Source of the DNA: SLNP01 sp964568875
Lineage (GTDB): Bacteria; Bacteroidota; Bacteroidia; Bacteroidales; VadinHA17
DNA: 64,000 bases
Reading direction: 5' to 3'
Assembly (NCBI GenBank): GCA_964568875.1
Contig: CAZMSH010000005.1
Location: 90,086 to 154,085 of the forward strand
Below are positions 55,252 to 64,000 of this stretch, in pieces (position 1 is the first letter of the stretch; each line of letters begins with the position of its first letter). Below the pieces are notes generated by a model that worked only from the letters and a program-made list of their open reading frames with translations, was not told the DNA's origin and did no database searches. A program made the translations under genes and the position numbers.

Positions 55252-57075
55252 ATGAAGGATCCGTTTATATACCGGAAATACATAATAATTGCCATGGCAA
55301 CAGTGGCTTCTGCCTTGTTGCTGTTGCGCCTGTTTTATGTCCAGGTAGTAGATGACTCATGGCGTGTATCTGCCGAGAGCAATGTATTGAGGTATGTCAC
55401 CCAATACCCTGCCAGAGGTCTTATCTATGACCGTAACGGTAAACTGATAGTGTACAACCAGGCTGCTTATGATATTATGGTCATTCCGGGGCAAACTTCG
55501 GAGATGGACACAGTATCTTTTTGTGAAATAACCGGAATTACTGTTGAATCCTTCCGCGAGAGGATCAGATCTGCCCGTCGCTATTCAAGGATGGTTCCTT
55601 CAGTGTTTCTTAAGCAGATTTCGGCTGAGACATATGCATTGTTGCAGGAGAAGATGTACAGGTATCCCGGATTTTATGTGCAAACAAGAACACTAAGATC
55701 TTATGACCGGCCTGTGGCTGCTCATTTAATGGGGTATGTCGGCGAGGTTGATGACAATATCGTTAAGTCGGAACCATATTATAAGCCGGGTGATTATATT
55801 GGAGTTACCGGTATTGAGAAGTCCTATGAGGAACAGCTTAGAGGTAAAAAAGGGGTTAATATCTACCTTGTTGACGTTCATGGCAGGATAAAGGGTTCAT
55901 ACCGCAACGGGGAAAATGATACCATACCGGTACATGGTAATGATATTGTTACCACCATTGATATTGACCTGCAGGAGTACGGAGAAATGCTGATGAAGAA
56001 TAAATCTGGCAGCATTGTTGCACTCGAGCCGTCGACAGGCGAGGTTCTTGCCCTGGTTTCCTCTCCTGCCTACGATCCTTCCTTGCTCGTTGGAAGATCG
56101 CGTACCGATAATTTCAGGAGTCTCGAAACCGATACCCTGAAACCTCTCTTCAATCGTGCCCTAATGGCTTCATATCCTCCGGGTTCCACTTTTAAACCTC
56201 TTGTCGGACTTATTGCACTGCAGGAGAAGGTTATTTCTCCTTCAACCGAATTTGGCTGTAGCCCGGGTTACCTCTTTGTCGGATGCCATTTTCATCCTGA
56301 ACCCCTTAGTCTTGCCGAGGCAATTATGCATTCCTGCAATTCCTATTTCTGCCAGGCCTTCAGACAGACCATGGAGAACAGAAATTACAAGTCGGTTGGT
56401 GAGGCATATACAAGATGGAGGAAATATCTCACTGACTTTGGCCTGGGGAACAGACTAAACAGTGATTTCACCAATGAACTGCCTGGTTTTATACCTGAAC
56501 CCGAATATTATGACAGGTACTATGGCGCAGGCCGGTGGAGGGCTTTAACAATAATATCTCTTGGCATCGGCCAGGGAGAGATAGGAGCCACCCCGCTTCA
56601 GATGGCCAATATGACGGCAGCAATGGCCAACAGGGGCTATTTTTATACTCCGCACATTGTAAGATCATCAGACGAATCAGGGGAGACCCTGACCTCCTTC
56701 AGGGAAAAACACTACACGGGTGTCGACTCGGTAAATTTTATACCCGTTATTGATGGTCTCGATCTTGTTGTCAGCGGAGGACCGGGAGCGACGGCAAGGC
56801 ATATAGCTATCCCCGGAATAACTATATGCGGCAAGACAGGAACAGCCCAGAACCCTCATGGTGATGACCACTCCGTTTTTATAGCGTTTGCACCAAAGGA
56901 AGATCCAAAAATTGCAATAGCAGTGTATGTTGAAAATGCAGGATATGGCTCAACTATGGCTGCTCCGATAGCAAGCCTTATGATAGAAAAGTATATTAAC
57001 GGTTCAACCGCAAACAGATGGAGAGAGGAGTATATTTTGGGAATAAACCTGATTGGAGATGAGGAGAACCGGTAA
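55252..57075 (+). CDS. mrdA: Penicillin-binding protein 2 (transpeptidase)
   Basis: 607 residues. N-terminal membrane span, dimerisation region (ARGLIYDRNGKLIVYNQ), transpeptidase with YPPGSTFKPL (SxxK), HSCNSYFC (SxN) and CGKTGTAQNP (KTG). Crosslinks peptidoglycan during elongation with RodA. Its end overlaps rodA by 23 bp. Confidence 0.97.
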   Translation: MKDPFIYRKYIIIAMATVASALLLLRLFYVQVVDDSWRVSAESNVLRYVTQYPARGLIYDRNGKLIVYNQAAYDIMVIPGQTSEMDTVSFCEITGITVESFRERIRSARRYSRMVPSVFLKQISAETYALLQEKMYRYPGFYVQTRTLRSYDRPVAAHLMGYVGEVDDNIVKSEPYYKPGDYIGVTGIEKSYEEQLRGKKGVNIYLVDVHGRIKGSYRNGENDTIPVHGNDIVTTIDIDLQEYGEMLMKNKSGSIVALEPSTGEVLALVSSPAYDPSLLVGRSRTDNFRSLETDTLKPLFNRALMASYPPGSTFKPLVGLIALQEKVISPSTEFGCSPGYLFVGCHFHPEPLSLAEAIMHSCNSYFCQAFRQTMENRNYKSVGEAYTRWRKYLTDFGLGNRLNSDFTNELPGFIPEPEYYDRYYGAGRWRALTIISLGIGQGEIGATPLQMANMTAAMANRGYFYTPHIVRSSDESGETLTSFREKHYTGVDSVNFIPVIDGLDLVVSGGPGATARHIAIPGITICGKTGTAQNPHGDDHSVFIAFAPKEDPKIAIAVYVENAGYGSTMAAPIASLMIEKYINGSTANRWREEYILGINLIGDEENR

Positions 57076-58483
57076 CGTACTGACCAGGGTTGACTGGCTG
57101 ACAATAGCGGGATTTCTGTTGCTCGTATTTCTGGGATGGCTCAATATTTACGCTGCTGTCTATGATGAGGAACATGCAAGTATTCTCGATTTCAGCCAGC
57201 GATATGGTAAGCAGTTCATGTGGATATTGGCAGCCATTTTAATAGCTCTTTTTGTACTTCTTATCGACAACAGGTTTTATTACTTCTTTACCTGGTTTAT
57301 CTATGGTGCAGTTATCTTAATGCTGATGCTTGTGCTGGTATTCGGTAAGGAGGTGAACGGCGCCAGGGCCTGGTTTGAATTCGGTGGAGTAAGCCTGCAG
57401 CCTTCCGAGTTTGCCAAATTCGCAACAGCACTGGCAGTTGCCCGCTATATTGCCCCTCAGTCGGTATCACTAACCAGGGGCAGGCATCTCATAACAGCAG
57501 TCTCAATATTTCTCGCACCTGTAGTTCTGATAATAGCTCAGCCTGATATGGGATCGTCGTTAGTCTTCCTTTCTCTCTTTTTTGTACTGTTCCGGGAAGG
57601 GATGAGTCCTTATATTTTTATTACCGGACTATTGATGATTCTGCTTTTCCTGATGACATTGATCTTAGAGGATCTGTACTTACTCAGTGCACTTATAATT
57701 GTCGCTTTTGTCCTTTCATGGATTACAACCCGCAGGTTCCTTCTGGCTTTTACCGGATTGATGATAATCGGCTTTATTATAGCAGCTTTGTGGGCTCTCG
57801 ATAATCTCCTCTCAGGTTTTATCAGCCTGAACCTTATTGTTATTGCAAGCCTTGTTCTGGCGGGAATAGCCTTTTCATTTTATATCTACAGATATAAGCT
57901 TAAATGGTTGATGGTTATCTATCTTTTTCTGGTTGGAAGCGTTATTTATGTATTTACAGTTGACTACGCATTTCACAACCTGCTCAAACCGCACCAGCAA
58001 ACTCGTATAAACATTGTACTGGGCATGGAATCTGATCCACTCGGCACAGGTTATAATCTCAACCAGTCTCTTATTTCAATAGGATCGGGAGGTTTTTCAG
58101 GCAAGGGCTACCTGCAGGGAACCCAGACTAAGTTCAGGTTTGTGCCGGAGCAAAGCACAGATTTTATTTTCTGTACCATAGGAGAGGAGTGGGGCTTTAT
58201 AGGTTCTTTCGTTATTATTGGGCTATACCTCTTTCTGCTTTTCAGGCTGTTAATGCTTGCTGAGAGACAGCGATCGGTATTTGCCCGTATATACGGGTAT
58301 GGCGTCTTTTCGATACTCTTCTTTCATGTGTTTGTAAACATCGGGATGACAGTAGGCCTGGTACCTGTGATCGGTATTCCGCTACCTTTCCTTAGTTACG
58401 GAGGCAGCTCCCTGTGGGGATTTACAATACTACTCTTTATCTTTCTCAGGCTTGATGCCAGTCGGGCAGAATACCTGCTCTGA
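57053..58483 (+). CDS. rodA: Peptidoglycan polymerase RodA (SEDS family)
   Basis: 476 residues with about ten or more membrane segments. SEDS features: ARAWFEFGGVSLQPSEFAKF, RINIVLGMESDPLGTGYN, FIFCTIGEEWGFIG and the C-terminal GIPLPFLSYGGSSL. Longer than E. coli RodA (about 370) by extra helices in the middle (about residues 185-280), which is usual for Bacteroidota. Confidence 0.96.
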   Translation: MEMRRTGNVLTRVDWLTIAGFLLLVFLGWLNIYAAVYDEEHASILDFSQRYGKQFMWILAAILIALFVLLIDNRFYYFFTWFIYGAVILMLMLVLVFGKEVNGARAWFEFGGVSLQPSEFAKFATALAVARYIAPQSVSLTRGRHLITAVSIFLAPVVLIIAQPDMGSSLVFLSLFFVLFREGMSPYIFITGLLMILLFLMTLILEDLYLLSALIIVAFVLSWITTRRFLLAFTGLMIIGFIIAALWALDNLLSGFISLNLIVIASLVLAGIAFSFYIYRYKLKWLMVIYLFLVGSVIYVFTVDYAFHNLLKPHQQTRINIVLGMESDPLGTGYNLNQSLISIGSGGFSGKGYLQGTQTKFRFVPEQSTDFIFCTIGEEWGFIGSFVIIGLYLFLLFRLLMLAERQRSVFARIYGYGVFSILFFHVFVNIGMTVGLVPVIGIPLPFLSYGGSSLWGFTILLFIFLRLDASRAEYLL

Positions 58484-58486
58484 GAA

Positions 58487-59098
58487 TCAGAACGGCATCT
58501 TAATCCGGTGTGATATCTCGATGCCGAAATCCTTTTCCACATACTCTATCAGCTGGGGAAAGAACTCCATGAAATCGTCATGCAAAACATAATAATTGCG
58601 TTTCAGCATCTTCATGGCATATCGTGTCTCAGACGGCAAAGATGTCTTTTTGCTCATGGTTCTCAATACATGCCTGATACCGCTCTTTGTCTGATAGGTC
58701 TCAATCCAGTTGTTGATAATGAAAAAAGGAAAGCTGGCCTTTACATTATCAGGAAGGATGTCAAAATTGTTGACCATGGCGCGGTAGAAATTGTAGGTGA
58801 CACTCTCAAGGGGGCGACGTGAAAAAAAATCCCACTCCCTGGTGAGGAAATGATCATAGAGAATGTCTACTACAACGCCGGCGTACCTGTGATATTTTCT
58901 TGTGAAGTGTATCTTGCTGCGGTGTACGACCGGATGACGATCGGTGAAGGTGTCAATATGCCTGTGCAGAATGATTCCCTTTCTTACCGGCTCGGGGTAA
59001 TTAAGATAATCACGACCTTTTACATAATCTCCTATGTAATTGCCAATCATGATCTTTTCCGAGTCACCCGAAAGGTATATGTGAGCAAGAACATTCAT
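58487..59098 (-). CDS. acpH: Acyl carrier protein phosphodiesterase
   Basis: 203 residues beginning MNVLAHIYLSGDSEKIMIGNY and containing RHIDTFTDRHPVV and VVDILYDHFLTREW, the His/Asp motifs of the ACP hydrolase family. Removes phosphopantetheine from holo-ACP. Convergent with rodA, 3 bp between. Confidence 0.93.
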   Translation of the reverse strand: MNVLAHIYLSGDSEKIMIGNYIGDYVKGRDYLNYPEPVRKGIILHRHIDTFTDRHPVVHRSKIHFTRKYHRYAGVVVDILYDHFLTREWDFFSRRPLESVTYNFYRAMVNNFDILPDNVKASFPFFIINNWIETYQTKSGIRHVLRTMSKKTSLPSETRYAMKMLKRNYYVLHDDFMEFFPQLIEYVEKDFGIEISHRIKMPF

Positions 59099-59276
59099 AC
59101 AGAATCCAATACTACAAAGAATTTACCATAATGCGTTAAAAGAGAAAAACATTTTATTTAACATATTTTCCTGCATTATGTATTGGGCTTCAAAGTGCAG
59201 AATGTCAAACCTATAGCATCTGAAGTCTAATTGTTAAAAAGTCTTGAAAAGATTCGTTTATTCAAAACGTAACCCT

Positions 59277-59284
59277 TAAATTTG
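59277..59284 (+). promoter_or_regulatory. Bacteroidota -7 box TAAATTTG upstream of the cPGS-like gene
   Basis: Fits TAnnTTTG; a TTTA lies 16 bp upstream, a slightly short spacing. The gene itself has an AGGAGG ribosome site at 59347-59352, stronger than elsewhere in the window. Confidence 0.5.
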
Positions 59285-59356
59285 CGGATTGCCCTGATCG
59301 GGCTTCAGATTTAAAAAAATGTAAACTCAAATATTAATAGTTAACAAGGAGGTTTT

Positions 59357-60697
59357 ATGACCAGAAAGAATGTTATTATTATTGGTGCCGCAGGCAGGGA
59401 TTTTCACAATTTTAACACCTACTTCCGTGACAATGAGAGCTATAACGTTGTCGCCTTTACCGCTGCTCAGATACCTGATATTGACGGTAGAAAATATCCG
59501 GCAGAACTGGCCGGCAAACTCTATCCTTCAGGCATACCTATATTTGCCGAGCAGGATCTTCCAAAGCTGATAAAGGATCTCAAAGTTCATGACTGTGTCT
59601 TTTCATACAGTGATGTAACCTACCAGAAGGTTATGGCAGTAAGTGCCGTTGTCAATGCTGCAGGTGCAAATTTCGTTCTTCTGGGGCCTGGTGAGACGAT
59701 GATTAAAAGCACCAAGCCTGTTATCGCCGTAGGAGCTATTCGAACAGGTTGTGGTAAGAGTCAGACATCGAGAAGGGTTATTGAACTGCTGATGGAGAAG
59801 GGCCTTAAGGTTGTAGCGGTAAGGCATCCAATGCCATATGGTGATCTTAATGCACAGAAAGTCCAGCGCTTTGCTGAGGTTAATGACCTTGAAAAGCACA
59901 AGTGTACTGTGGAAGAGATGGAAGAGTATGAGCCGCATGTTGTCAGAGGTAATGTAATATATGCCGGCGTAGATTATGAAGCAATACTTCGCGAGGCAGA
60001 GAAAGACCCAAAGGGATGTGACGTTGTACTATGGGATGGTGGGAATAATGATTTTCCGTTCTACTCTCCCGATCTGATGATTACAGTTACAGACCCTCAC
60101 AGGGCAGGTCATGAACTTGCCTACTACCCAGGAGAAGTAACACTGAGGCTGGCTGACGTTGTCGTCATCAACAAAATGGACAGTGCCGCTCCTGAAGATA
60201 TCCAGACAGTCCGCGAGAGTATTGAGAAAGTAGCACCCCGTGCCGTTGTAGTTGACGGAGCATCCCCTATAAAGGTCGATGATCCTTCAATTATTAAGGG
60301 CAAGAGAGTACTTGTTGTGGAAGACGGGCCTACACTTACCCATGGTGAGATGAAGATTGGCGCAGGTGTCGTTGCAGCACGTAAATTCGGTGCTTCGGAA
60401 CTTGTTGATCCTCGTCCGTACCTTGCCGGCAGGCTTCAGGAAACCTTCGAAACTTACCCGGAAATAGGCACCCTGCTTCCGGCTATGGGTTACGGAGAGC
60501 AGCAACTGAAGGACCTTGAGAAAACCATCAACAACACTGACTGTGATGCTGTAATCATTGGAACACCGATAGATCTTAACAGGATTATTACGATTAAGAA
60601 GCCTAATACAAGGGTTTATTACGATCTTCAGGAGATAGGCTCTCCTAACCTTGAAGAGGTAATAGACGAGTTTGTCAGAAAGCATAAGCTTGCTTAG
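59357..60697 (+). CDS. Cyclic 2,3-diphosphoglycerate synthetase-like P-loop protein
   Basis: 446 residues. N-terminal Rossmann-like part (NVIIIGAAGRDFHNFNTYFR), P-loop VGAIRTGCGKSQTSRRV, DVVLWDGGNNDFPFY, VVINKMDSA and VVDGASPIKV. The pattern matches the enzyme that makes cyclic 2,3-diphosphoglycerate from 2,3-DPG in thermophilic methanogens and the many bacterial proteins carrying that name. Whether mesophilic Bacteroidota make the compound is not known to me. Promoter box and AGGAGG upstream suggest solid expression; ends at a perfect-stem terminator. Confidence 0.85.
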   Translation: MTRKNVIIIGAAGRDFHNFNTYFRDNESYNVVAFTAAQIPDIDGRKYPAELAGKLYPSGIPIFAEQDLPKLIKDLKVHDCVFSYSDVTYQKVMAVSAVVNAAGANFVLLGPGETMIKSTKPVIAVGAIRTGCGKSQTSRRVIELLMEKGLKVVAVRHPMPYGDLNAQKVQRFAEVNDLEKHKCTVEEMEEYEPHVVRGNVIYAGVDYEAILREAEKDPKGCDVVLWDGGNNDFPFYSPDLMITVTDPHRAGHELAYYPGEVTLRLADVVVINKMDSAAPEDIQTVRESIEKVAPRAVVVDGASPIKVDDPSIIKGKRVLVVEDGPTLTHGEMKIGAGVVAARKFGASELVDPRPYLAGRLQETFETYPEIGTLLPAMGYGEQQLKDLEKTINNTDCDAVIIGTPIDLNRIITIKKPNTRVYYDLQEIGSPNLEEVIDEFVRKHKLA

Positions 60698-60713
60698 GAA
60701 AGCATGTAAGTGA

Positions 60714-60749
60714 AAAGAGGCTGTCTCAATAAATAAAGACAGCCTCTTT
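60714..60749 (+). terminator. Terminator after the cPGS-like gene, overlapping the IS end
   Basis: 13-bp perfect stem AAAGAGGCTGTCT / AGACAGCCTCTTT with a 10-base loop. The same bases also hold the inverted repeat of the insertion element that follows. Confidence 0.75.
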
Positions 60750-62497
60750 ATCTTATTCCTCCTTTGTAAACCTATATCTGGAACCTCCTTCTTCTCCTTC
60801 CCAAAAAAAACAGATACCAAGGTGGTTGGTTCTCCATAATCCCTTTACTCCCTGATATGTAAATCTGAGTTGTACAGACTAAAGGTAAACTTTCACTTTT
60901 TGTAAAATACAACTGTAAAAACCACCTACCTTGTTCGTTTTTCATTTCCCATTTTCCACTTTCACTAAATAGTCAAGCCTTAAGAACCCATTTTTCTGAT
61001 AAATTGGAAGAATGATACAATCTGGCAATGGAAACCCAAAGATCTGATTGAAGACAAAAAGAATCGCTTTGCGGGTTCCCATGAGTTTCTTCATTAAATT
61101 GAACGCCGTTGCAGCCATTGTCGTGTTAATCTTGTCACCTTCAGCACCTTTGAGGTAATTTCTTAACATCCGTTAGTCACTTTTGAGATGTCCGATTATT
61201 GGCTCGATCGCTGCTCTTCTTCGGAAGCGTTTTCGGTCCCGGAATTTTTCGTAGGGAGTTTTATCCTTTCCTGACTCAGGCCTTTTTATCTCAACACCCA
61301 ATACCTTCTTAGTACCCTTGTAACCCCTGTCAACCAATGCAGCTCTTGGTAATACCCCAGAATATCTTACACTTGTTGAAGCTGAGGCTCAAGTGTATGT
61401 CCATCATACGGATTACCCTCGAAAGCCAGTGCTCCTACTATTATTCCACTGGTCTTTGTTATTACAAGCCCACTCTTGTTGCCAAATTCATATTTCTTAT
61501 GATCCTTACCCTTTGATATGCATTGAACATGAGGCTCATGGAAACTATAGAGTTTATTCTTGCTTTCCCTCTCTTGCCCCAGTACCCTGCAATAAGGCCA
61601 AAGCATCTCGTCATAGAGATCCAGCCTGTCTTTATCATCCAGACTTCTCTCAATATCTCTTACCAGTCGTCCGGCAATGGTCTTTATCTTGCGGGCAGCA
61701 GCCATCGCCTTCTTCCTTCTTTTGGGGTGATCTCTGTGACGTTGGTCGATCATTAACTGCCCCAGAACTCTTGCGTAACTTTGTCTAAGAATGATACCTT
61801 CCTTCTCGGCAATCTTCCAGCATCTCTCAATGATCTTCTTATGCAGCTTGGTGTCAGTAGGAAAGGTGATATTCTTCTCTTGTACGGTTGTGTCTATTAA
61901 CACTTCCTTCTCATTGACCTCCTGGGGAGAGAACAGACTTATGCTGAGCTTTAACAGCTTCTCTGCTCCTGATGCTCCTATACGTTTGCGAAAATGAACA
62001 AACTCACTCGGATCAAATGGCTTCTCAAACTGAAAATAAGTCTCACCACAGAAGTATTGCCAGTAGGGATTTTCGATCCACCTGGCAGCGTATGATTCAT
62101 CTGATAAATTATACATCTGCTTCAGAAGCATGCTACCTACCATCTTGCGAACAGGTACTGCCAGTCTACTGGTATAATGATAATACTCCTCAAAATCCTT
62201 ATTCACGGATTCCCAGTCTATTCTGCGACTGAGTTCCACCAATTCGTGATTCATGTTGATAATACTGAAGGGGTACTTTGAAGACATCCAACTGTGGGTT
62301 CTTTTCGCTTTTTCCTATCATTTCTGCAAGGTTTTTCACGAATTTACCCAAAACCTTGCAAATTGACAAATTATGTTTTCAACATATATTGTTAAATATC
62401 AACAATATAGATGTTTTTTCTTTAAGAGTTGACCATTTAATCAGACCTAATTTGTTTTTCAAATTATGTCCAGCTATTTGGGGGGTTAAGACAACCT
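60718..62497 (-). mobile_element. Degenerate IS5/IS1182-like insertion sequence
   Basis: About 1.78 kb. Ends: AGGCTGTCTCAA (60718-60729) and TTAAGACAACCT (62486-62497), whose reverse complement matches at 10 of 12 positions. Inside is a broken transposase on the minus strand. No direct target repeats were identified. Confidence 0.75.
60942..62287 (-). pseudogene. IS5/IS1182-family DDE transposase, inactivated
   Basis: 62287-61367 encodes the N-terminal DUF772-like region (DWESVNKDFEEYYHY, FCGETYFQFEKPFDPSEFVH) and the first catalytic Asp (VLIDTTVQEKNI). At about 61367 the frame is lost; in another frame the protein continues as RYSGVLPRAALVDRGYKGTK (second Asp) and AAIEPIIGHLKSD (catalytic Glu), then meets an in-frame TAA near 61170 before RMLRNYLKGAEGD. 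One frameshift and one nonsense change: not functional. Confidence 0.85.
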
Positions 62498-62651
62498 GCA
62501 TAGGTCTATTAAAGTAAAATCATTATTATAACTAAACCTTTGGTCCAGTTTTACGGGAGTATTATAATCGGTAGGAAAAAACTGAAGGACCCACATTTGA
62601 ACGATCTTCATGATGTACTTTAGCTAGAAGCCAGATTTAACGGGCTTTATA

Positions 62652-62999
62652 TTACTCTCCTGCCTCGTAGCAGGAGATGCATAGTGCTATTCCTCTTTTC
62701 CCTAATCGCTCAAGAGTCATTGGCTCAAATTCCATATTACATTGGTTATTATATCCATAAATTACCCAAATGCTAATATCGTTATTTGTTATCCCCAATT
62801 TTTGCAATTCTTCATATTTTCCTTCTAAAGAATCTAAAAGTTTCGCAATTATGTTATAGTAATCTTTTTGCTTTTCGAATACAATCTCATAAGACCAACC
62901 ATATTTATAACTTTCGGGATGAAGCTCAACAATTGAAGAAACATTGTCATAAAATTTTTCTTCAGTATTAATTCTTAATTCATAAGTTAATATTTCCAT
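62652..62999 (-). CDS. Candidate immunity protein (DUF4279-like)
   Basis: 115 residues, 9 bp downstream of the RHS gene on the same strand, the normal place for an immunity gene. KYGWSYEIVFE followed by IIAKLLDSLEGKYEELQKLGI and a C-terminal LGKRGIALCISCYE resembles the DUF4279 pattern. Cytoplasmic, no signal. Role inferred from position and weak family likeness. Confidence 0.6.
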   Translation of the reverse strand: MEILTYELRINTEEKFYDNVSSIVELHPESYKYGWSYEIVFEKQKDYYNIIAKLLDSLEGKYEELQKLGITNNDISIWVIYGYNNQCNMEFEPMTLERLGKRGIALCISCYEAGE

Positions 63000-63008
63000 A
63001 GCAGTATA

Positions 63009-64000
63009 TTAAAACAATTTCAAGAAGTCAGCAATTGTCATTCCTGTCTCATATGTTTTTCCAAAGTAACCTCCGGTTTTTGTTCCTGTCAGCCATATCT
63101 TCCCTCCTTTAAACATTAAATTAGGGTTCCTGCCTACGATATGTGCAAAGTTTTTTGGATTCGCAAAAGACAGAACACCCTTTTTAACAGCATGAAAAGC
63201 TGAAGGATTAAATAAGTACTTTCCTAATTTTACTGCTTGCTCCCCTTTTCTTAATGGTCCTCCAATGAAAGATCGGGGCATTCCCATTATTGGAGCAAAT
63301 CCAGTTGCTTTGCCATTTATGTTATAATGGTAACCATCAATATTACCACCAGTCCAAAAATATTTCACACCTCCCCAGAATCCCCTAAAATCTTGTTCTG
63401 GCGCTAATTCACTAAACGAGATAGTTTCATAGCTCCCCTGTCCTAAGGCTGGATTTGAACTGGGTGTAAACCCTTCTCCAACGTACCAGGTACTACCATC
63501 ATCAAAATGAAGCCCTCGAAAAACTTCAAATGGATTTGACTGTGTCCCGGCATAAATTATTGCTGATACCTGAATCGCATATTCAGATAGGATCCTATTT
63601 GCAGACCCCCATGTGATTTGATTGTATCCGAATCCTGTAGAACGATAGGTGCCAGAATACCAGTCGTAGTAAACCCCGTCCAAACCTGTCCCGTTCAATC
63701 CCTGTCCTGGGGCACCGAAATATCCACCACCAGTTCCAGTAGAGAAATCACCTCCAAACGACCCTGAACTGCTTCCCCAAGTTCCCGGAGCCTGTCCACG
63801 ATACCAATAATTGCCTTCGCCATAGTGAGAATTCATGTAGTCTTCATATGCAGAAAAGCCCGAAGGATCAATATATTTAAATGGATTATTAAAGCAATAG
63901 GTATACCTGTTGTAGTTCTGCACGTTTGAGGGTGACTGTATAAACGGGTCAGGACTCAGGAACATTGCGAGCAACGGATCATAAACTCTGCCATTCATAT
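63009..64000 (-). CDS. RHS-repeat polymorphic toxin, C-terminal part (5' end outside window)
   Basis: Open to the window edge. Residues after MNGRVYDPLLAMFLSPDPFI and NRYTYCFNNPFKYIDPSG form the RHS core end where toxin tips are usually attached. A Gly-rich linker and some 200 variable residues follow, ending AHIVGRNPNLMFKGGK and a TIADFLKLF terminus. The last 60 residues are presumably the toxic tip; I do not recognise its activity. The core is about 50 residues from the internal Met at 63998. Confidence 0.88.
   Translation of the reverse strand, partial: MNGRVYDPLLAMFLSPDPFIQSPSNVQNYNRYTYCFNNPFKYIDPSGFSAYEDYMNSHYGEGNYWYRGQAPGTWGSSSGSFGGDFSTGTGGGYFGAPGQGLNGTGLDGVYYDWYSGTYRSTGFGYNQITWGSANRILSEYAIQVSAIIYAGTQSNPFEVFRGLHFDDGSTWYVGEGFTPSSNPALGQGSYETISFSELAPEQDFRGFWGGVKYFWTGGNIDGYHYNINGKATGFAPIMGMPRSFIGGPLRKGEQAVKLGKYLFNPSAFHAVKKGVLSFANPKNFAHIVGRNPNLMFKGGKIWLTGTKTGGYFGKTYETGMTIADFLKLF

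Noticed and set aside
61393..61788. 131-codon plus-strand frame in the IS
   Set aside because: Antisense to the transposase.

Overview
The window comes from a Bacteroidota genome, most likely class Bacteroidia. Evidence for this: NVEALA-type and 6-bladed beta-propeller (DUF5128-like) lipoproteins, a GH97 glycosidase, and several promoters of the Bacteroidota form TTTG/TTTA-N18-TAnnTTTG. Start codons mostly lack strong Shine-Dalgarno sequences. A run of 100 Ns marks this as a scaffolded, possibly metagenomic, assembly.

Layout. (1) 3-1235: 3' part of an alpha-glucan phosphorylase. (2) 1500-11457: an accessory island lying between two glycogen genes. It holds two tandem, paralogous cassettes. 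The second is fuller: structured leader repeat, Cys-rich NVEALA-like secreted protein, propeller lipoprotein, CxxC redoxin lipoprotein, transglutaminase-like protein, O-antigen-ligase-like membrane protein and signal peptidase I. The first is partly decayed: leader repeat, propeller, SUMF1-fold protein, internally deleted redoxin and a stub of the transglutaminase-like gene. (3) 11497-13536: glycogen branching enzyme (minus). (4) 13679-23478: housekeeping genes ribF, ahcY, Rieske-like lipoprotein, greA, HIT, comF-like, ruvC, S41 protease, EamA transporter and serS. (5) 23583-24484: rpmA and rplU (minus), the latter with a long Lys/Ala/Pro-rich tail. (6) 24816-31172: bifunctional nuclease, CNT nucleoside transporter, GH97, thyA, folA and a lipoprotein. 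(7) 31248-36537 (minus): clpX, clpP, tig (with a false gap), tRNA-Leu, lptB and tatC. (8) recQ (plus), then a minus block carA-carB-GNAT-GT2. (9) 45051-52842: lipoprotein, large ABC exporter, rsmA, mgtE, purH. (10) 52869-58483: the complete elongasome operon mreB-mreC-mreD-mrdA-rodA, facing acpH. (11) 59357-60697: a cyclic 2,3-diphosphoglycerate synthetase-like P-loop protein. (12) 60718-64000: a decayed IS5/IS1182-like element, then an RHS polymorphic-toxin C terminus with a candidate immunity gene.

The most unusual part is region 2. Its genes suggest export, disulfide handling, cleavage and surface display of a small Cys-rich protein, and both cassettes are led by a 121-bp repeat. In my hand comparison all six differences between the two repeat copies fall in predicted loops. 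Function is inferred from gene families and neighbourhood only.
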